Positions 45,333 through 55,260 of a stretch of 64,000 bases of DNA are shown piece by piece (the stretch's first letter is position 1; the number at the start of each line of letters is the position of its first letter). Where the stretch lies: the NCBI GenBank assembly GCA_035798135.1, contig JAPFBR010000009.1, forward strand, positions 6,461 to 70,460. Reading direction: 5' to 3'. The translations under genes were made by a program, and so were the position numbers. The DNA comes from Sediminicola sp035798135 (GTDB lineage: Bacteria; Bacteroidota; Bacteroidia; Flavobacteriales; Flavobacteriaceae). The notes below the pieces were generated by a model. The model worked only from the letters and a program-made list of their open reading frames with translations. It ran no database searches and had not been told where the DNA came from.

Positions 45333-46376
45333 TTACAATGTGGCCAATTTGCTATTAAACAAATAGCCCGCATACATACTTTTATAATACACTTTTTTCT
45401 CAATGGATTCAATTACGGGTGTTGCAAAATCGACACCATACATTTTTCCCATAACATTCAAACCGCCTGGACTAAATATATTAATTTCCATAAGTTTATC
45501 TCCCACAATATCAATACCTACCAAGAACATACCGTCCTGTACCAATTTTGGACGTACTATATCGGCCAATTTCATGATTTGATCTGTCATTTTTACTTTT
45601 TCAGGTCTACCTCCTGCATGGATATTACTTCTAATATCGCCTGAAGCATTTACACGCTGCATCAATGCATACTGACCATCCGCTTGCAAAGGTTCCCCAT
45701 TCATTAAAAATAATCTGGTATCACCTCCAGTAGCTTCAGTCAGATATTCTTGGGCAATTACAAACCCATCTCTACATATGGCATCAATTGTTTGTGATAG
45801 ATTGTGCTCATTTTTTTTGTCCATCATAAAGACATTGGTTCCACCAGAACCTTGCAAAGGTTTAAGAATCATCTTTTGCTTTTGCTCTTTAAAGAATTCC
45901 TTGATTTCATGATGGTCACGAGTGATAATGGTTTTTGGCCTCAAAATTTCGGGAAAATGTTGAAAATACATTTTGTTGACAGCACCAGCCAAACTACTTG
46001 GGTGATTTAAGACAATGACCCCGTTTCGCATTGCTATTTCACCAAAAATAAAAGCAGCATTATAGGCCCAATCGCGTTCATTGATTTCATCTGCAGGATT
46101 GTTTCTTAAAAACAATACATCCAAATCATTTGAAGAAATGGTCTGCAATTCTTCTTTTTGAACAGCCTTAAAATAAGTTTCTTCAGATTTATAATTTTTT
46201 TTCTCTTTGATTGTTTTACAACGCACAGACAAATGGCCCTTGGAGGCATAAGACAGTTCGCCTACGCCTATAAAATAAACCTCATGGTCTCTTTTATAAG
46301 CAGCATAACCTAAGGCTGGGGTTGTATAATTCCACTTTTCCGAGGCATGGTCATTGATGATAAAAGCTATTTTCAT
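45333..46376 (-). CDS. Glutathione synthase-like ATP-grasp ligase
   Basis: 347 residues. The pre-ATP-grasp part has KIAFIINDHASEKWNYTTPALGYAA and VLFLRNNPADE; the ATP-grasp fold has MILKPLQGSGGTNVFMM (phosphate loop), VIAQEYLTEATGGDTRLFL, and metal-binding EINIFSPGGLN. It resembles GshB (gamma-glutamylcysteine plus glycine ligase) but no gshA is near, so a different peptide substrate is possible. It is the last gene of a three-gene operon with the DUF1704 metallopeptidase (6 bp upstream) and N-formylglutamate amidohydrolase. An unannotatable 290 bp separates it from mnmE. Confidence 0.88.
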   Translation of the reverse strand: MKIAFIINDHASEKWNYTTPALGYAAYKRDHEVYFIGVGELSYASKGHLSVRCKTIKEKKNYKSEETYFKAVQKEELQTISSNDLDVLFLRNNPADEINERDWAYNAAFIFGEIAMRNGVIVLNHPSSLAGAVNKMYFQHFPEILRPKTIITRDHHEIKEFFKEQKQKMILKPLQGSGGTNVFMMDKKNEHNLSQTIDAICRDGFVIAQEYLTEATGGDTRLFLMNGEPLQADGQYALMQRVNASGDIRSNIHAGGRPEKVKMTDQIMKLADIVRPKLVQDGMFLVGIDIVGDKLMEINIFSPGGLNVMGKMYGVDFATPVIESIEKKVYYKSMYAGYLFNSKLATL

Positions 46377-46382
46377 TTTTTT

Positions 46383-48221
46383 TTAATTTACGAGTTCTGT
46401 GATTTCTATTCCTTCACGTAATTTTTTAAGCCTTACGTTTACAATGTCCCGCTTTAAAAAACGGGGTAATTCTGGTTGTTTCAAAACATTTCTATATAGC
46501 AATTCTTCAATAAGTGGGACGTGGGTGATATTAAATTTCCCAGTATACAGATTTTCGAGATTGCCTCCTTTTTTAAGGTAATCCAATAAATCAATCAGTC
46601 CGGCTAAATAGACCGCATCTTTTGTAAGCCCTCCTCCTCTGTACACGCGCATTGAAATATAATAAGCAATACGATCGGGAAAGAAATGTTCCTTTCGCAA
46701 TAAGTTGAAGGTTTTAATAAAATCTGCACCATTAACCATAGATTCTACAGCAATTACACGTCCTGCCAACAATCGCAAACGATTCACCGTAAGGCCTCCA
46801 ACCAAATATTCCGCAATAACTGCCAACCCTTCCTGCAACTGGTCATAGCCTTCAAAACCTTCACACATTTGTTTTAAAGGTTGACTTCTACCATTACAGT
46901 ACGTCAAAATATGTGTACCTACTTCATGTTGAATTAAGGCTTCACATCGGTTCGCATGTAAAGAAATTTGATCACTGATGAGCAATTTTGATTTAGACAC
47001 CATAATTCCTGCCACATCATTCCTGATTTCTAAAGATAGATCTATCTCTGGAAACCGATCTTTGTAATAATCTATTTCTTGTTGTGCAAGTTCTGCAAAT
47101 TCAATACAATTAATGCGTCTTTCATTTCGTATTTCTTCTCCTGTTGGAAAGGTTTTTAATATTTTTTTCGCTTCTATGAGCACATGTTTTTGAATGACAC
47201 CGTATAAACTCTTGCCTATAAATCGAAAATTAATAGTGCCCCGTTCTTCTAACATGGTCAATTGCTTTTCAATTTCCAGCCGCTTTCCTCTTAAAATAAA
47301 AGCGATGGTTGGATCTTCTACTAAATCTATGGGAATATTATATAATTTGCGTTTTTCCAATTCTGGATCCAAGGCAATAAGGCGATACTTAAAAGATGGT
47401 ATTTTTTTGAACTCGTTTTTTTTAAATATTTCCCATTCTTCATTACTGTTCACTGGTGTTACACGCAATAAAAAGGACATCCCCTCACTAATTTCCGCTA
47501 GTCTCTCATCTGCTGATAATGTAATGGCATCAACATGAGTTTTACCAAGCATCAAGTAATTTTCAAAATCATCAATTGTTTGTACCCTTATAAATTCATA
47601 TACGGATCTTTTAATGGTCTCAGAAAAAATCGCATAAAACTCCCGGAAGAAAATTGAGAACAGATCATTGGTTTCTAGGTTTTTATATACTACAGGAATC
47701 GAAATACCGATGATGAGGGTACCTGATTTTTTGGAAGTTTCAACATCTATCAAAGGCGTCAAATGTTTGGGATGCCTAAAATGTGTGTTGATTACTTTGG
47801 TGGTCACTTCGGGATAACTTGTTTTTAGCTCACGAAATCCTTTACCCAAAGCCTTAACGGTTTCTGGGGCTTTATTCTCTGGGCAATAAATTTGAAATTG
47901 TTTACTTTCATACTCCAGATTTGGCCAAATTTCCAAGATGAGAAAAGCTTCAAACTGTTGTGAAGCAATTAAACGAAGTGCTTCCAACAAATGTGAAATA
48001 TCAAAATCTTCATGGACAATTAAATAAGAAGCTTGCGTTTTTAAGAGACGTGAAAAATAATAATCTGGCTCTTTGTACCTATAAACACACAAAAAAGGCA
48101 ACAACTTATCTATATGCAATAAGCCTTTGTTGGGTAATTCAATATAAGCAGGTTTTTTAGCAGTTAAATCACTGCAAATTTGTTCAATAATTTGAGAATC
48201 AATATGTTTTTTAGTAATCAT
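46383..48221 (-). CDS. DUF1704 (QEGLA-motif, MATCAP-type) metallopeptidase-like protein
   Basis: 612 residues. The DUF1704 domain occupies the C-terminal ~300. It carries HEVGTH at ~431-436, an HExxxH zinc motif, and the family's QEGLA at ~462 (DQLQEGLAVIAEY), which supplies the third ligand region. Eukaryotic members (MATCAP) are tubulin tyrosine carboxypeptidases; bacterial members are labelled flavohemoglobin expression-modulating. The N-terminal ~270 residues (ILEIWPNLEYESKQFQIYCP) contain no motif I know. It starts directly next to the stop of the N-formylglutamate amidohydrolase gene (no gap) and is followed by the ATP-grasp gene, suggesting a shared peptide- or glutamate-conjugate pathway. 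Confidence 0.85.
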   Translation of the reverse strand: MITKKHIDSQIIEQICSDLTAKKPAYIELPNKGLLHIDKLLPFLCVYRYKEPDYYFSRLLKTQASYLIVHEDFDISHLLEALRLIASQQFEAFLILEIWPNLEYESKQFQIYCPENKAPETVKALGKGFRELKTSYPEVTTKVINTHFRHPKHLTPLIDVETSKKSGTLIIGISIPVVYKNLETNDLFSIFFREFYAIFSETIKRSVYEFIRVQTIDDFENYLMLGKTHVDAITLSADERLAEISEGMSFLLRVTPVNSNEEWEIFKKNEFKKIPSFKYRLIALDPELEKRKLYNIPIDLVEDPTIAFILRGKRLEIEKQLTMLEERGTINFRFIGKSLYGVIQKHVLIEAKKILKTFPTGEEIRNERRINCIEFAELAQQEIDYYKDRFPEIDLSLEIRNDVAGIMVSKSKLLISDQISLHANRCEALIQHEVGTHILTYCNGRSQPLKQMCEGFEGYDQLQEGLAVIAEYLVGGLTVNRLRLLAGRVIAVESMVNGADFIKTFNLLRKEHFFPDRIAYYISMRVYRGGGLTKDAVYLAGLIDLLDYLKKGGNLENLYTGKFNITHVPLIEELLYRNVLKQPELPRFLKRDIVNVRLKKLREGIEITELVN

Positions 48222-49052
48222 TTACTTAAAATAGATATTGTGAAAATTTAAAGCGTGCTCCTTTAGCTTTTTTTTGAGCTCATTTTCAATTGCATGCACA
48301 ACTTCAGGATAAATAATATGGTTTAACTCATCTCCATATATTTTTGCAACCTCTGTTGCCAAGACTAACGTATTTTTAAAGTTTTTGGTTATGAATTTTA
48401 GGAAATATCCATTTCCCTGAAAAGTATTATTTATTTTTGCTGTTGATTTAATGCCTTTAGGCAACTTTATTTCTGAAAGTAATTGTCGCCAAGCTTCAAT
48501 GGCAAGCCCATATTTTTCATTGTCTATGTTGGATGTGCCCAAATTCCAGGTTGGCACTTCCCTATCCCATCTTTGCCAATTATAACTATGCATATCATAT
48601 ACCACACAATGCTCAAATTTGTGTTCTAAAGTTTTGATTAATTCTAAAACTACCCTGTAAAAATTTTGGTGCTTTTCATTACTTTTTTCCTTCATTGATT
48701 CTGAAAGTGGCTTTTTCCACAATTGCTTCCCCCAAGCATCTTTATAAATGGCCTCTTCAGGACTTCGATTGAGGTCATATTCGAAACGAGAATCCATTCC
48801 TGCGATTACAATGGGGTGGGATTTGACCATTTCTTTGGTCATTGGGTCTTCTTCATACCATCGTTCATATTCGGTATGTAGACAATGATCCCAAAGTTCT
48901 TTGCGAAATTGATGCCCATCATGAACGGCGGCACATATATAGGGTACATATTCGTCGATTTTAATGGAAAAGGAATAATCAGCTGAAACAGCGTGGAATA
49001 TTTCGCCTGCCCTAATTTTTTGAATGATGTTATCAATGGTAAGTTTTTGCAT
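48222..49052 (-). CDS. N-formylglutamate amidohydrolase family protein
   Basis: 276 residues. Family landmarks are VSADYSFSIKIDEYVPYICAAVHDGHQF near the N-terminus, GMDSRFEYDLNR, CVVYDMHSYNW with the conserved DMHSYN zinc motif, and NNTFQGNGYFLKFI. It should remove a formyl or acyl group from an amide-linked glutamate-like substrate. First gene of the operon with DUF1704 and the ATP-grasp ligase. A histidine-degradation role is unlikely because no hut gene is near. Confidence 0.85.
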   Translation of the reverse strand: MQKLTIDNIIQKIRAGEIFHAVSADYSFSIKIDEYVPYICAAVHDGHQFRKELWDHCLHTEYERWYEEDPMTKEMVKSHPIVIAGMDSRFEYDLNRSPEEAIYKDAWGKQLWKKPLSESMKEKSNEKHQNFYRVVLELIKTLEHKFEHCVVYDMHSYNWQRWDREVPTWNLGTSNIDNEKYGLAIEAWRQLLSEIKLPKGIKSTAKINNTFQGNGYFLKFITKNFKNTLVLATEVAKIYGDELNHIIYPEVVHAIENELKKKLKEHALNFHNIYFK

Positions 49053-49693
49053 ATTATCGGTAACAGCCTACAATTTAAGCGAAATCCGCTATTATAAATC
49101 TTAAAAATAGTTAAGACTCCATCACCATTATAGAGAAATGTGCCTTTTGACTAGGGTAAAGAAGATAAGGCATCATATTCAATCCAATGATCATTTTTCA
49201 ACTATACGGAATATCTGATGTTTTTAATGGCTTTAGGAGCATGAACTATTGATATAGTAGGGATTTGGTACGCAATATAAAATAGTGAAACTATGGTACT
49301 TTGCGGTACTGTTAGTGTGGCGGGTAGTGGTGGTGGTGGTGTGGTTGCTTGTGTTACATCATCAAATATATTTCATATAATACTGTATATCAAGTCTTTG
49401 ACTTACGTAAAAAAGAATCAAGATCTAAATCTGCTCAACCACAATCGGGTTTCCCTTAAAGACCAATTTAGAAATTATGTTATCACTAGATATAGCTAAC
49501 CAATAGATCTATTACCGTAGGTTGCAATATCCCCGATATATGAGACCATTGTCGATAAATTTTTAGAACTATTAATTCACACAACAACATTAAGCCTTAA
49601 ATTCACTAATCAATTGTTGTTTTAGGAATAAGCAATACTATTTTCTAAAACACTAAAAAATATATAAAGTGAACTAGTTTACTTTATGCAAAT
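49053..49693. other. Eroded intergenic region
   Basis: 640 bp without a convincing gene. A (TGG)n stretch at 49310-49350 creates a 68-codon frame that I do not accept. Near 49579-49700 the pair CACAACAACATTAAGCC ... TTAGCGCC weakly resembles a fifth, decayed attC-like site. Confidence 0.4.
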
Positions 49694-49841
49694 ATTAGCG
49701 CCAATGATGCATTAAAATACAAAGCAGTACGGTGGGCCGCGTTCAATGAAAAAGTAGATCATGGATCGGAAAAAGCCAGTCCTTTTTAAGTTACCTTACC
49801 TATCTCTTCGCAAGAAGCATGCATCAACTCCCTAATCTGAC
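49694..49841 (+). repeat. Diverged duplicate element, copy 2
   Basis: Homologous by eye to 2157-2303 (shared GCAGnACGG, AATGAAAAA, AAAGCCA-TCCTTTTTAA). The frame MDRKKPVLFKLPYLSLRKKH then stop is best preserved here. Both copies start right after TTAGC, which ties this spot to the cassette array 47 kb away. Confidence 0.6.
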
Positions 49842-50016
49842 CTTAATTCTCTCTTTTGTTCTTTCTGATTATACTATCAATTTAAAGAGAATCAAACTTA
49901 AGTCGTGTATAAGCCATTAAAACAGCTCATACTGATGACCGTTATTCAAAATAAAGGTGAAAATAGATCCTAATGCAAAAGCACATTCGAGTCTTATTTT
50001 TAAGTCGTCAAAGCAA

Positions 50017-50391
50017 CTACTTGCCGATTATCATACCTTTCAGCGACCAAAGAATCTCCAACACATCCTTCTTCGTTTGTGCATCCTTACCATGCTTATC
50101 GAGCACCATGAAAATATCATCCATAGTTTCCATGTATTCGGAAGCACTTATGTTCATCCCTTTATGTGTTGTAGCCATATCTCTTCCAACATAAACCTGT
50201 GGCCCACCACTTCCAGTAATGAAAAAGTTTACCGTATGCCCTTTTATCTTGGCCAAATTTTCTGGTTGCTCCAAATAGGGAGTAAAGCGTGCGGCAATAA
50301 CTGGATTGTTCATGTGTGCTTTTACAACATCGTCTACAATTTTGACAATACCAACTTCTGCACCTAATCGTTCAAATAATGATTCTGACAT
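50017..50391 (-). CDS. Group I truncated hemoglobin
   Basis: A 124-residue 2-on-2 globin. It opens SLFERLGAEVGIVKIVDDVV, has the ARFTPYLEQPENLAKIKGHTVNFF helix region, the glycine-rich FFITGSGGPQVYVGRDM, and the proximal His in ATTHKGMNISASEY. It binds O2 or NO haem-style in the cytoplasm. Length is normal and the gene is intact, surrounded by eroded DNA on both sides. Confidence 0.93.
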   Translation of the reverse strand: MSESLFERLGAEVGIVKIVDDVVKAHMNNPVIAARFTPYLEQPENLAKIKGHTVNFFITGSGGPQVYVGRDMATTHKGMNISASEYMETMDDIFMVLDKHGKDAQTKKDVLEILWSLKGMIIGK

Positions 50392-50522
50392 AGCTTGAGA
50401 TATTTTATTGTTAGCATTCTAATTACAAGTAAAGCTATTCCAAAATATATTGAATAACATGTAAATTCTACCCAAATGAATGTAATAATTGACCATATCA
50501 ATAAAGGTAAAAGTATCTTTTA

Positions 50523-50792
50523 CTAGATTCCTGTCGCCCTAAGATAATCGGTCGATGGTATTCTATACCTTTTATCAAAACATTTTGAGAAGTAGGAATA
50601 GCTTGAAAATCCACAAAGAAAAGCTGTCTCCGATGTTGAGTTCAAACCATCTCTTAACACATCCAAAGATTTATCCCATCTAAATTTATTGAGATAGAGA
50701 TTTGGAAAACAACCCAAAAGACGCACAGTATTTCTATAAAATTGAGACTTACTGTATCCAAGATATTTGGCAGTTACAAACGATGCGAATAT
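50523..50792 (-). pseudogene. AraC-type DNA-binding domain remnant
   Basis: The minus-strand frame, open from 50792 down to the stop at 50523, encodes both AraC helix-turn-helix units: first VTAKYLGYSKSQFYRNTVRL, then ETAFLCGFSSYSYFSKCFDK and RIPSTDYLRATG. No start or sensor domain is found upstream, where the frame hits TAA. It is a 5'-truncated leftover of an AraC regulator. The ATG-initiated 67-codon form alone would lack the first helix. Confidence 0.75.
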
Positions 50793-51154
50793 TTAATATC
50801 CGCCTTGATCAACGATGCTGTCCTAATAACTCTCAATCTATATATCTTTCTCTAATAATCCTTAGTGGCATGGGACAGTTGATTAAACTGCTTATGATGA
50901 AGCTGGCCGAATACAATTTTAACATGTAGCCATATATCAGAATAGCACATCTCTACAATTATGAAGATTGGGCTACATAAATAAAAAACGCCAATTTCCG
51001 TGGACTTCCCAGGACCTATTATAACTCATTTTGCCTTACCACCAGTTAAAACAGGGCATCATTAATCCTATATCGGAAAATAATTTATTAAAAATTATAT
51101 TACAAAGCTGATAATTTTGTAAATTCAATCTATTCAAATACTTACACGAAAATC
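50793..51154. other. Upstream region of molybdenum hydroxylase operon
   Basis: About 360 bp with no gene. The left part is probably further decay of the AraC gene; the right part should contain the promoter of the two hydroxylase genes. Confidence 0.4.
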
Positions 51155-51619
51155 ATGGCAAATTTCAATCTGAATATCAACGGAAAAACCCAACAACTAG
51201 AGATTGATCCAACTACCCCCATACTCTGGGTATTGCGTGACCACCTGAAGTTAGTGGGCACTAAATATGGCTGTGGAATCGCCCAATGCGGTGCCTGTAC
51301 CATACACCTTGGCGATACTGCTGTACGTTCTTGCCAATTGCCCGTTTCTGCAGTTGGGGAACAAAAGATAACAACCATTGAAGGACTTTCTGAAAATGGG
51401 GACCATCCCGTACAAAAAGCATGGTTGGAAGAAGATGTGTATCAATGTGGTTATTGTCAAGCTGGCCAGATCATGAATGCAAGTGCATTTCTGAAAAAGA
51501 ATCCGAATCCGACAGATGAAGAAATAGAAGGAGCTATGAACGGAAATATTTGTCGCTGTGGCACGTACATACGCATCAAAAAGGCTATCAAATCTGCCGC
51601 CAATTCTGAAAACGCTTAA
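51155..51619 (+). CDS. (2Fe-2S) subunit of molybdenum hydroxylase (isoquinoline 1-oxidoreductase alpha type)
   Basis: 154 residues with two [2Fe-2S] centres. The plant-ferredoxin-like cluster uses the Cys residues in GCGIAQCGACTIH plus the one in RSCQLPV. The helical C-terminal cluster uses DVYQCGYCQAGQIMNA and NICRCGTYIR. This small electron-transfer subunit partners the molybdopterin subunit encoded 30 bp downstream. It has no export signal and may be carried by its partner. Confidence 0.95.
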   Translation: MANFNLNINGKTQQLEIDPTTPILWVLRDHLKLVGTKYGCGIAQCGACTIHLGDTAVRSCQLPVSAVGEQKITTIEGLSENGDHPVQKAWLEEDVYQCGYCQAGQIMNASAFLKKNPNPTDEEIEGAMNGNICRCGTYIRIKKAIKSAANSENA

Positions 51620-51649
51620 AATCACCAGGTACACCTAAAATGAAAAATC

Positions 51650-53848
51650 ATGACTCAAATAAAAACACAATATAATCGTCGCTCATTTATTAAGGTTTCC
51701 GCCGCTGCAGGCGGGGGCATGCTTATTGGGTTTAGTTGGCTCAACGGATGTAAGCCCAATACACCTGAATTAGCGGCCGGGGTAGCAGTTCCCAAGGAAT
51801 GGTTTGAAATCAACGGTTATATCAAAATTGGCGAGACTGGTATGGTTACCATATATTCTCCAAATCCTGAGATAGGTCAGAACATTAGGACCTCCATGCC
51901 CATGATAGTAGCCGAAGAACTGGATGTGCCTTGGGAAAATGTAGTAGTTGAACAAGCGCCACTCAATACAGGGTGGTATCAAAATCAATTCGCAGGCGGT
52001 AGTCTTTCTATTCGTTTGAGCTGGAATGCCCTTAGAATGGCCGGTGCCACTGGTAAGCGAATGTTGATGGAAGCTGCTGCAAAAGAATGGGGTCTACAAG
52101 TTACTGATGTGACCGCCAGTGAAGGGGTGATCAAAGAAAGTAATGGCGAGCGAACCATTTCGTATGGAGAAATAGCTTCGAAAGCCGTAGGCATCGAAAT
52201 CCCAAAAGAAGTTGAACTCAAGGATGTAAACGATTTCAAGCTGATAGGGACAAGTGTTAAAAATGTCGATGGAAAGAAAATAATTATGGGTGAACCCCTA
52301 TTCGGTCTTGATTTTCACAGGGATGGTATGCAATTAGCAATGATTCAACATCCACCAGCTTTTGGTATGAAGGTGAAGGACTTTAATATAGATGAAATAA
52401 AAAGTATGCCTGGGGTAACTGATGCCTTTATCATTGACACCACCATTGAGGAACCGGGCGGGTTCGACGAAAAAGGGTTTAAACAACTAATTGCCATTGT
52501 AGGGGAATCTACTTGGCAGTTGATACAAGCAAAAAAGGCACTTAAGGCCAACTATGAAACTATCGGAGAGTTGGAAAGTTCCGACACGCATTTAAAACGA
52601 CTGGAAAAAGCGTTGGTATCCGGGGAAGTACAGGAAAGTAGAAAAGATGGCAATCCTGAGGCTGCCTTTAAAAAAGCGACTAAAGTGATCGAACGAACGT
52701 ATAGTGCCCCTTTTATAGCCCATAATACGTTGGAGCCTATGAACTTCTTTGCCAACGTCACGGAAGATTCGGCAGAGCTCATTGGTCCAACACAAACCCC
52801 AGAAGCATTGGAAGGTTCGGTTGCCAAATTATTGAACCTACCCCTTGAGAATGTCACCGTAAACATGACCCGTATTGGAGGAGGTTTTGGTAGAAGGCTC
52901 TATGTGCATTTTGGAGTAGAGGCCGCCGCCATTTCCAAAAAAATTGGTGGTCCTGTCAAACTTATTTATACGCGGGAGGATGATATGACCCAGGGAACCT
53001 ATCGCCCTACCTATAGATCTGTTTACAAAGCTGGTCTGGATGAAAATAATAACCTAATCGCTTTTACGGTTAAAGGTGCAGGATTACCTGAAGGTCCCGT
53101 ATTTCCAAATCGTTTTCCGGCAGGGGCCGTTGAGAATTATTCGGCAGAAAAAATTATTGCAGAAACGAATGTTACCACTGGTGCTTGGCGGGCACCAAGG
53201 TCTAATTTTACAGCGGGCGCTGAGCAGGCGTTTCTTGATGAAGTGGCCGAAGCAGCAGGTAAGGATCCCATTGATTTCCGATTGGAATTGTTTGATCGGG
53301 CTATAAAGAACCCTGTAGGAGAGGAACACGAATATGAGGCAGAGCGGTATGCAGGTGTGTTGAAACTGGTGAAAGAGAAAGCCAATTGGGGAGAATCAAA
53401 ACCGGAAATTTATCGCGGGGTAGCAGCTTATTTTTGTCATTCAACCTATGTTGCAGAAGTATTCGACATGGTTATTCAAAATGGTCAACCAACGGTTCAA
53501 AAAGTTTGGTGTGCCGTTGATTGTGGTATAGTGGTTAACATGGATGCCGCCAAGAATATGATTCAAGGGGGCGTAATAGATGGCATTGGTCATTCTATGT
53601 ATAGCCAGCTGACCTTTGAAAATGGCGCACCCAAGCAAATGAATTTTGACAAGTATCAGTTGATACGTCATTCACAAGCACCCAAGGAGATTGAAGTTTT
53701 CTTTGTTGAAAATCAAATAGATCCCACAGGATTGGGAGAGCCAGGACTTCCACCAGCTATTGGAGCATTGGCCAACGCCCTGTACAAAGTAACAGGCCAG
53801 CGTCATTACCATCAACCTTTTATGACTGAAAAACAAGTGGTGGGATAA
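51650..53848 (+). CDS. Molybdopterin subunit of isoquinoline-oxidoreductase-type aldehyde/xanthine dehydrogenase
   Basis: 732 residues. A Tat-like leader is present (YNRRSFIKVSAAAGGGMLIGF), so the complex is probably exported folded. The IorB-type fold includes the ANVTEDSAELIGPTQTPEAL region, GGGFGRRLYVHFGVEAA, ENYSAEKIIAETNVTTGAWRAP, and the catalytic Glu in GLGEPGLPPAIGAL. It oxidises an aldehyde or N-heterocycle with water as oxygen donor. No XdhC-like chaperone gene or cytochrome subunit is adjacent. Confidence 0.94.
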   Translation: MTQIKTQYNRRSFIKVSAAAGGGMLIGFSWLNGCKPNTPELAAGVAVPKEWFEINGYIKIGETGMVTIYSPNPEIGQNIRTSMPMIVAEELDVPWENVVVEQAPLNTGWYQNQFAGGSLSIRLSWNALRMAGATGKRMLMEAAAKEWGLQVTDVTASEGVIKESNGERTISYGEIASKAVGIEIPKEVELKDVNDFKLIGTSVKNVDGKKIIMGEPLFGLDFHRDGMQLAMIQHPPAFGMKVKDFNIDEIKSMPGVTDAFIIDTTIEEPGGFDEKGFKQLIAIVGESTWQLIQAKKALKANYETIGELESSDTHLKRLEKALVSGEVQESRKDGNPEAAFKKATKVIERTYSAPFIAHNTLEPMNFFANVTEDSAELIGPTQTPEALEGSVAKLLNLPLENVTVNMTRIGGGFGRRLYVHFGVEAAAISKKIGGPVKLIYTREDDMTQGTYRPTYRSVYKAGLDENNNLIAFTVKGAGLPEGPVFPNRFPAGAVENYSAEKIIAETNVTTGAWRAPRSNFTAGAEQAFLDEVAEAAGKDPIDFRLELFDRAIKNPVGEEHEYEAERYAGVLKLVKEKANWGESKPEIYRGVAAYFCHSTYVAEVFDMVIQNGQPTVQKVWCAVDCGIVVNMDAAKNMIQGGVIDGIGHSMYSQLTFENGAPKQMNFDKYQLIRHSQAPKEIEVFFVENQIDPTGLGEPGLPPAIGALANALYKVTGQRHYHQPFMTEKQVVG

Positions 53849-54040
53849 GGTCGAATCTTTTGATTCAATGTGATGATGAATATCGTTCAATTCTATTATG
53901 CCAAATTATTTTATTATTCAACATTAAATCAAAAGACCTAGTACTTAATAGCAAGGTAAAGATCATTTCATCTCAATATGTTAGATGAGAGTTACAACAG
54001 GGGGTCCTATTATAAAAATATTGGGCATTTCCCAGCAAGT

Positions 54041-55234
54041 TTATTCAGTAGACCCGGCTTCATAGATAGGCAATAGGATTGTACATATGGTACCCCCACC
54101 AGTTCGGGGTCTCATCAGGATCCTGCCGTGGTGCAATTCCACGATCTTCTTACAATAGGCCAGTCCCAGGCCTGCCCCACTCTCTTTATGAAATTTTTGT
54201 AATAATTTAAAAACCTTTCCTTCAGAATTAGTGGGAAATCCTAACCCGTTATCCTGTAAATGGATTTGCACAAAATCGGTATAACGATAAGCATTCTCTA
54301 CAGCCCAGTAATAGTTTTCCGTGATCAGGTTAGAAGATATATTTATTGATAATGACCTCTCTGGGGATCGGAACTGGAATGAATTTGCCAATAATTCCCT
54401 GAGGACCCTGGTTAGCCGGGGGATATCTCCATAAACCTTCTTGACTTTCAACTGGCTAAGATCCGGTTTAATTTTTAGGTTATTTATCCTTTCCAGGGCT
54501 GAATGGATCATATCTTCGAGATTACCTTTCGTACTTTTGTTCATGCGATCTTCAAGGGAATGAAATCGCTGTAACTTGGCCAGAAGTCCCCGGGCTTCTC
54601 CTGATAAGTCCGACAGTTTCTGGAGGTAAAATTTTATTTGTGAATCCAATTCATCATTTTCAGATTTGCCCTCCAACAAGCCTGTAAAAAGACCTATCTT
54701 TCTTAATGGTTCCTGCAGGTCATGAGAAAGAACTTTACTAAATTCAATATGTTCAAAATTAATCCTTTTCAGATCCCATAACTGTCTTTCCAAGGTTACC
54801 TGGTTACGTTCCAGACGAGCGCGCATTTCTAAGAGCAATTCATTTTCTTTTAGGGCTTTCTCCGCCGCATCCTTAGCTTCGATGATGCTTTTCTCAAACT
54901 TATTCCTTTTTGCGATGTGAAGTCCTACCCCTTGTATGTATTCTTCCTCCCCTTTATTGTTTAGTTCCAGGTTCATCAGGACGGGAAACTCATTTCCGGA
55001 TTTGGATTTGAAGGTAAGAAACATCTCATCCACACGCTCCTGCATCATCAACATGGGCAGAAAATGGGTCTTATAAAAGATCTTGCTACCCCCGGTCATG
55101 AGATCTTCAATCCTCATTTCTCCCAAAACCTCAGAACGGTTATACCCCAGGTGTTTAAGAAATCGCGTATTAATTTGGGTAAGTGGTCCATCCACTGAAA
55201 AAGAAAAAACGTAGCATGGAGGTTCTGTATTCAA
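54041..55234 (-). CDS. PAS-domain histidine kinase
   Basis: 397 residues, soluble. An N-terminal PAS domain is at ~5-115, including KIFYKTHFLPMLMMQERVDE, a stretch shared with PAS domains that precede RsbU/RsbP-type phosphatases. A coiled coil follows (~115-165), then a dimerisation box with the phospho-acceptor His in VLSHDLQEPLRKI, and an HATPase with N-box ELLANSFQF, G1 DNGLGFP and G2 GAGLGLAYCKKIVELH. No response regulator is adjacent. The RsbQ-like hydrolase gene lies 26 bp upstream in the same operon, so the kinase is the probable reader of the hydrolase signal. Confidence 0.9.
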   Translation of the reverse strand: MNTEPPCYVFSFSVDGPLTQINTRFLKHLGYNRSEVLGEMRIEDLMTGGSKIFYKTHFLPMLMMQERVDEMFLTFKSKSGNEFPVLMNLELNNKGEEEYIQGVGLHIAKRNKFEKSIIEAKDAAEKALKENELLLEMRARLERNQVTLERQLWDLKRINFEHIEFSKVLSHDLQEPLRKIGLFTGLLEGKSENDELDSQIKFYLQKLSDLSGEARGLLAKLQRFHSLEDRMNKSTKGNLEDMIHSALERINNLKIKPDLSQLKVKKVYGDIPRLTRVLRELLANSFQFRSPERSLSINISSNLITENYYWAVENAYRYTDFVQIHLQDNGLGFPTNSEGKVFKLLQKFHKESGAGLGLAYCKKIVELHHGRILMRPRTGGGTICTILLPIYEAGSTE

Positions 55235-55260
55235 TGGGTTGGTTTTCTATTGATTGTTTA

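Noticed and set aside
49293..49499. 68-codon + strand frame rich in Gly and Val
   Set aside because: It is created by a (TGG)n stretch in intergenic DNA, has no family features, and its tail is ordinary non-coding AT-rich sequence.
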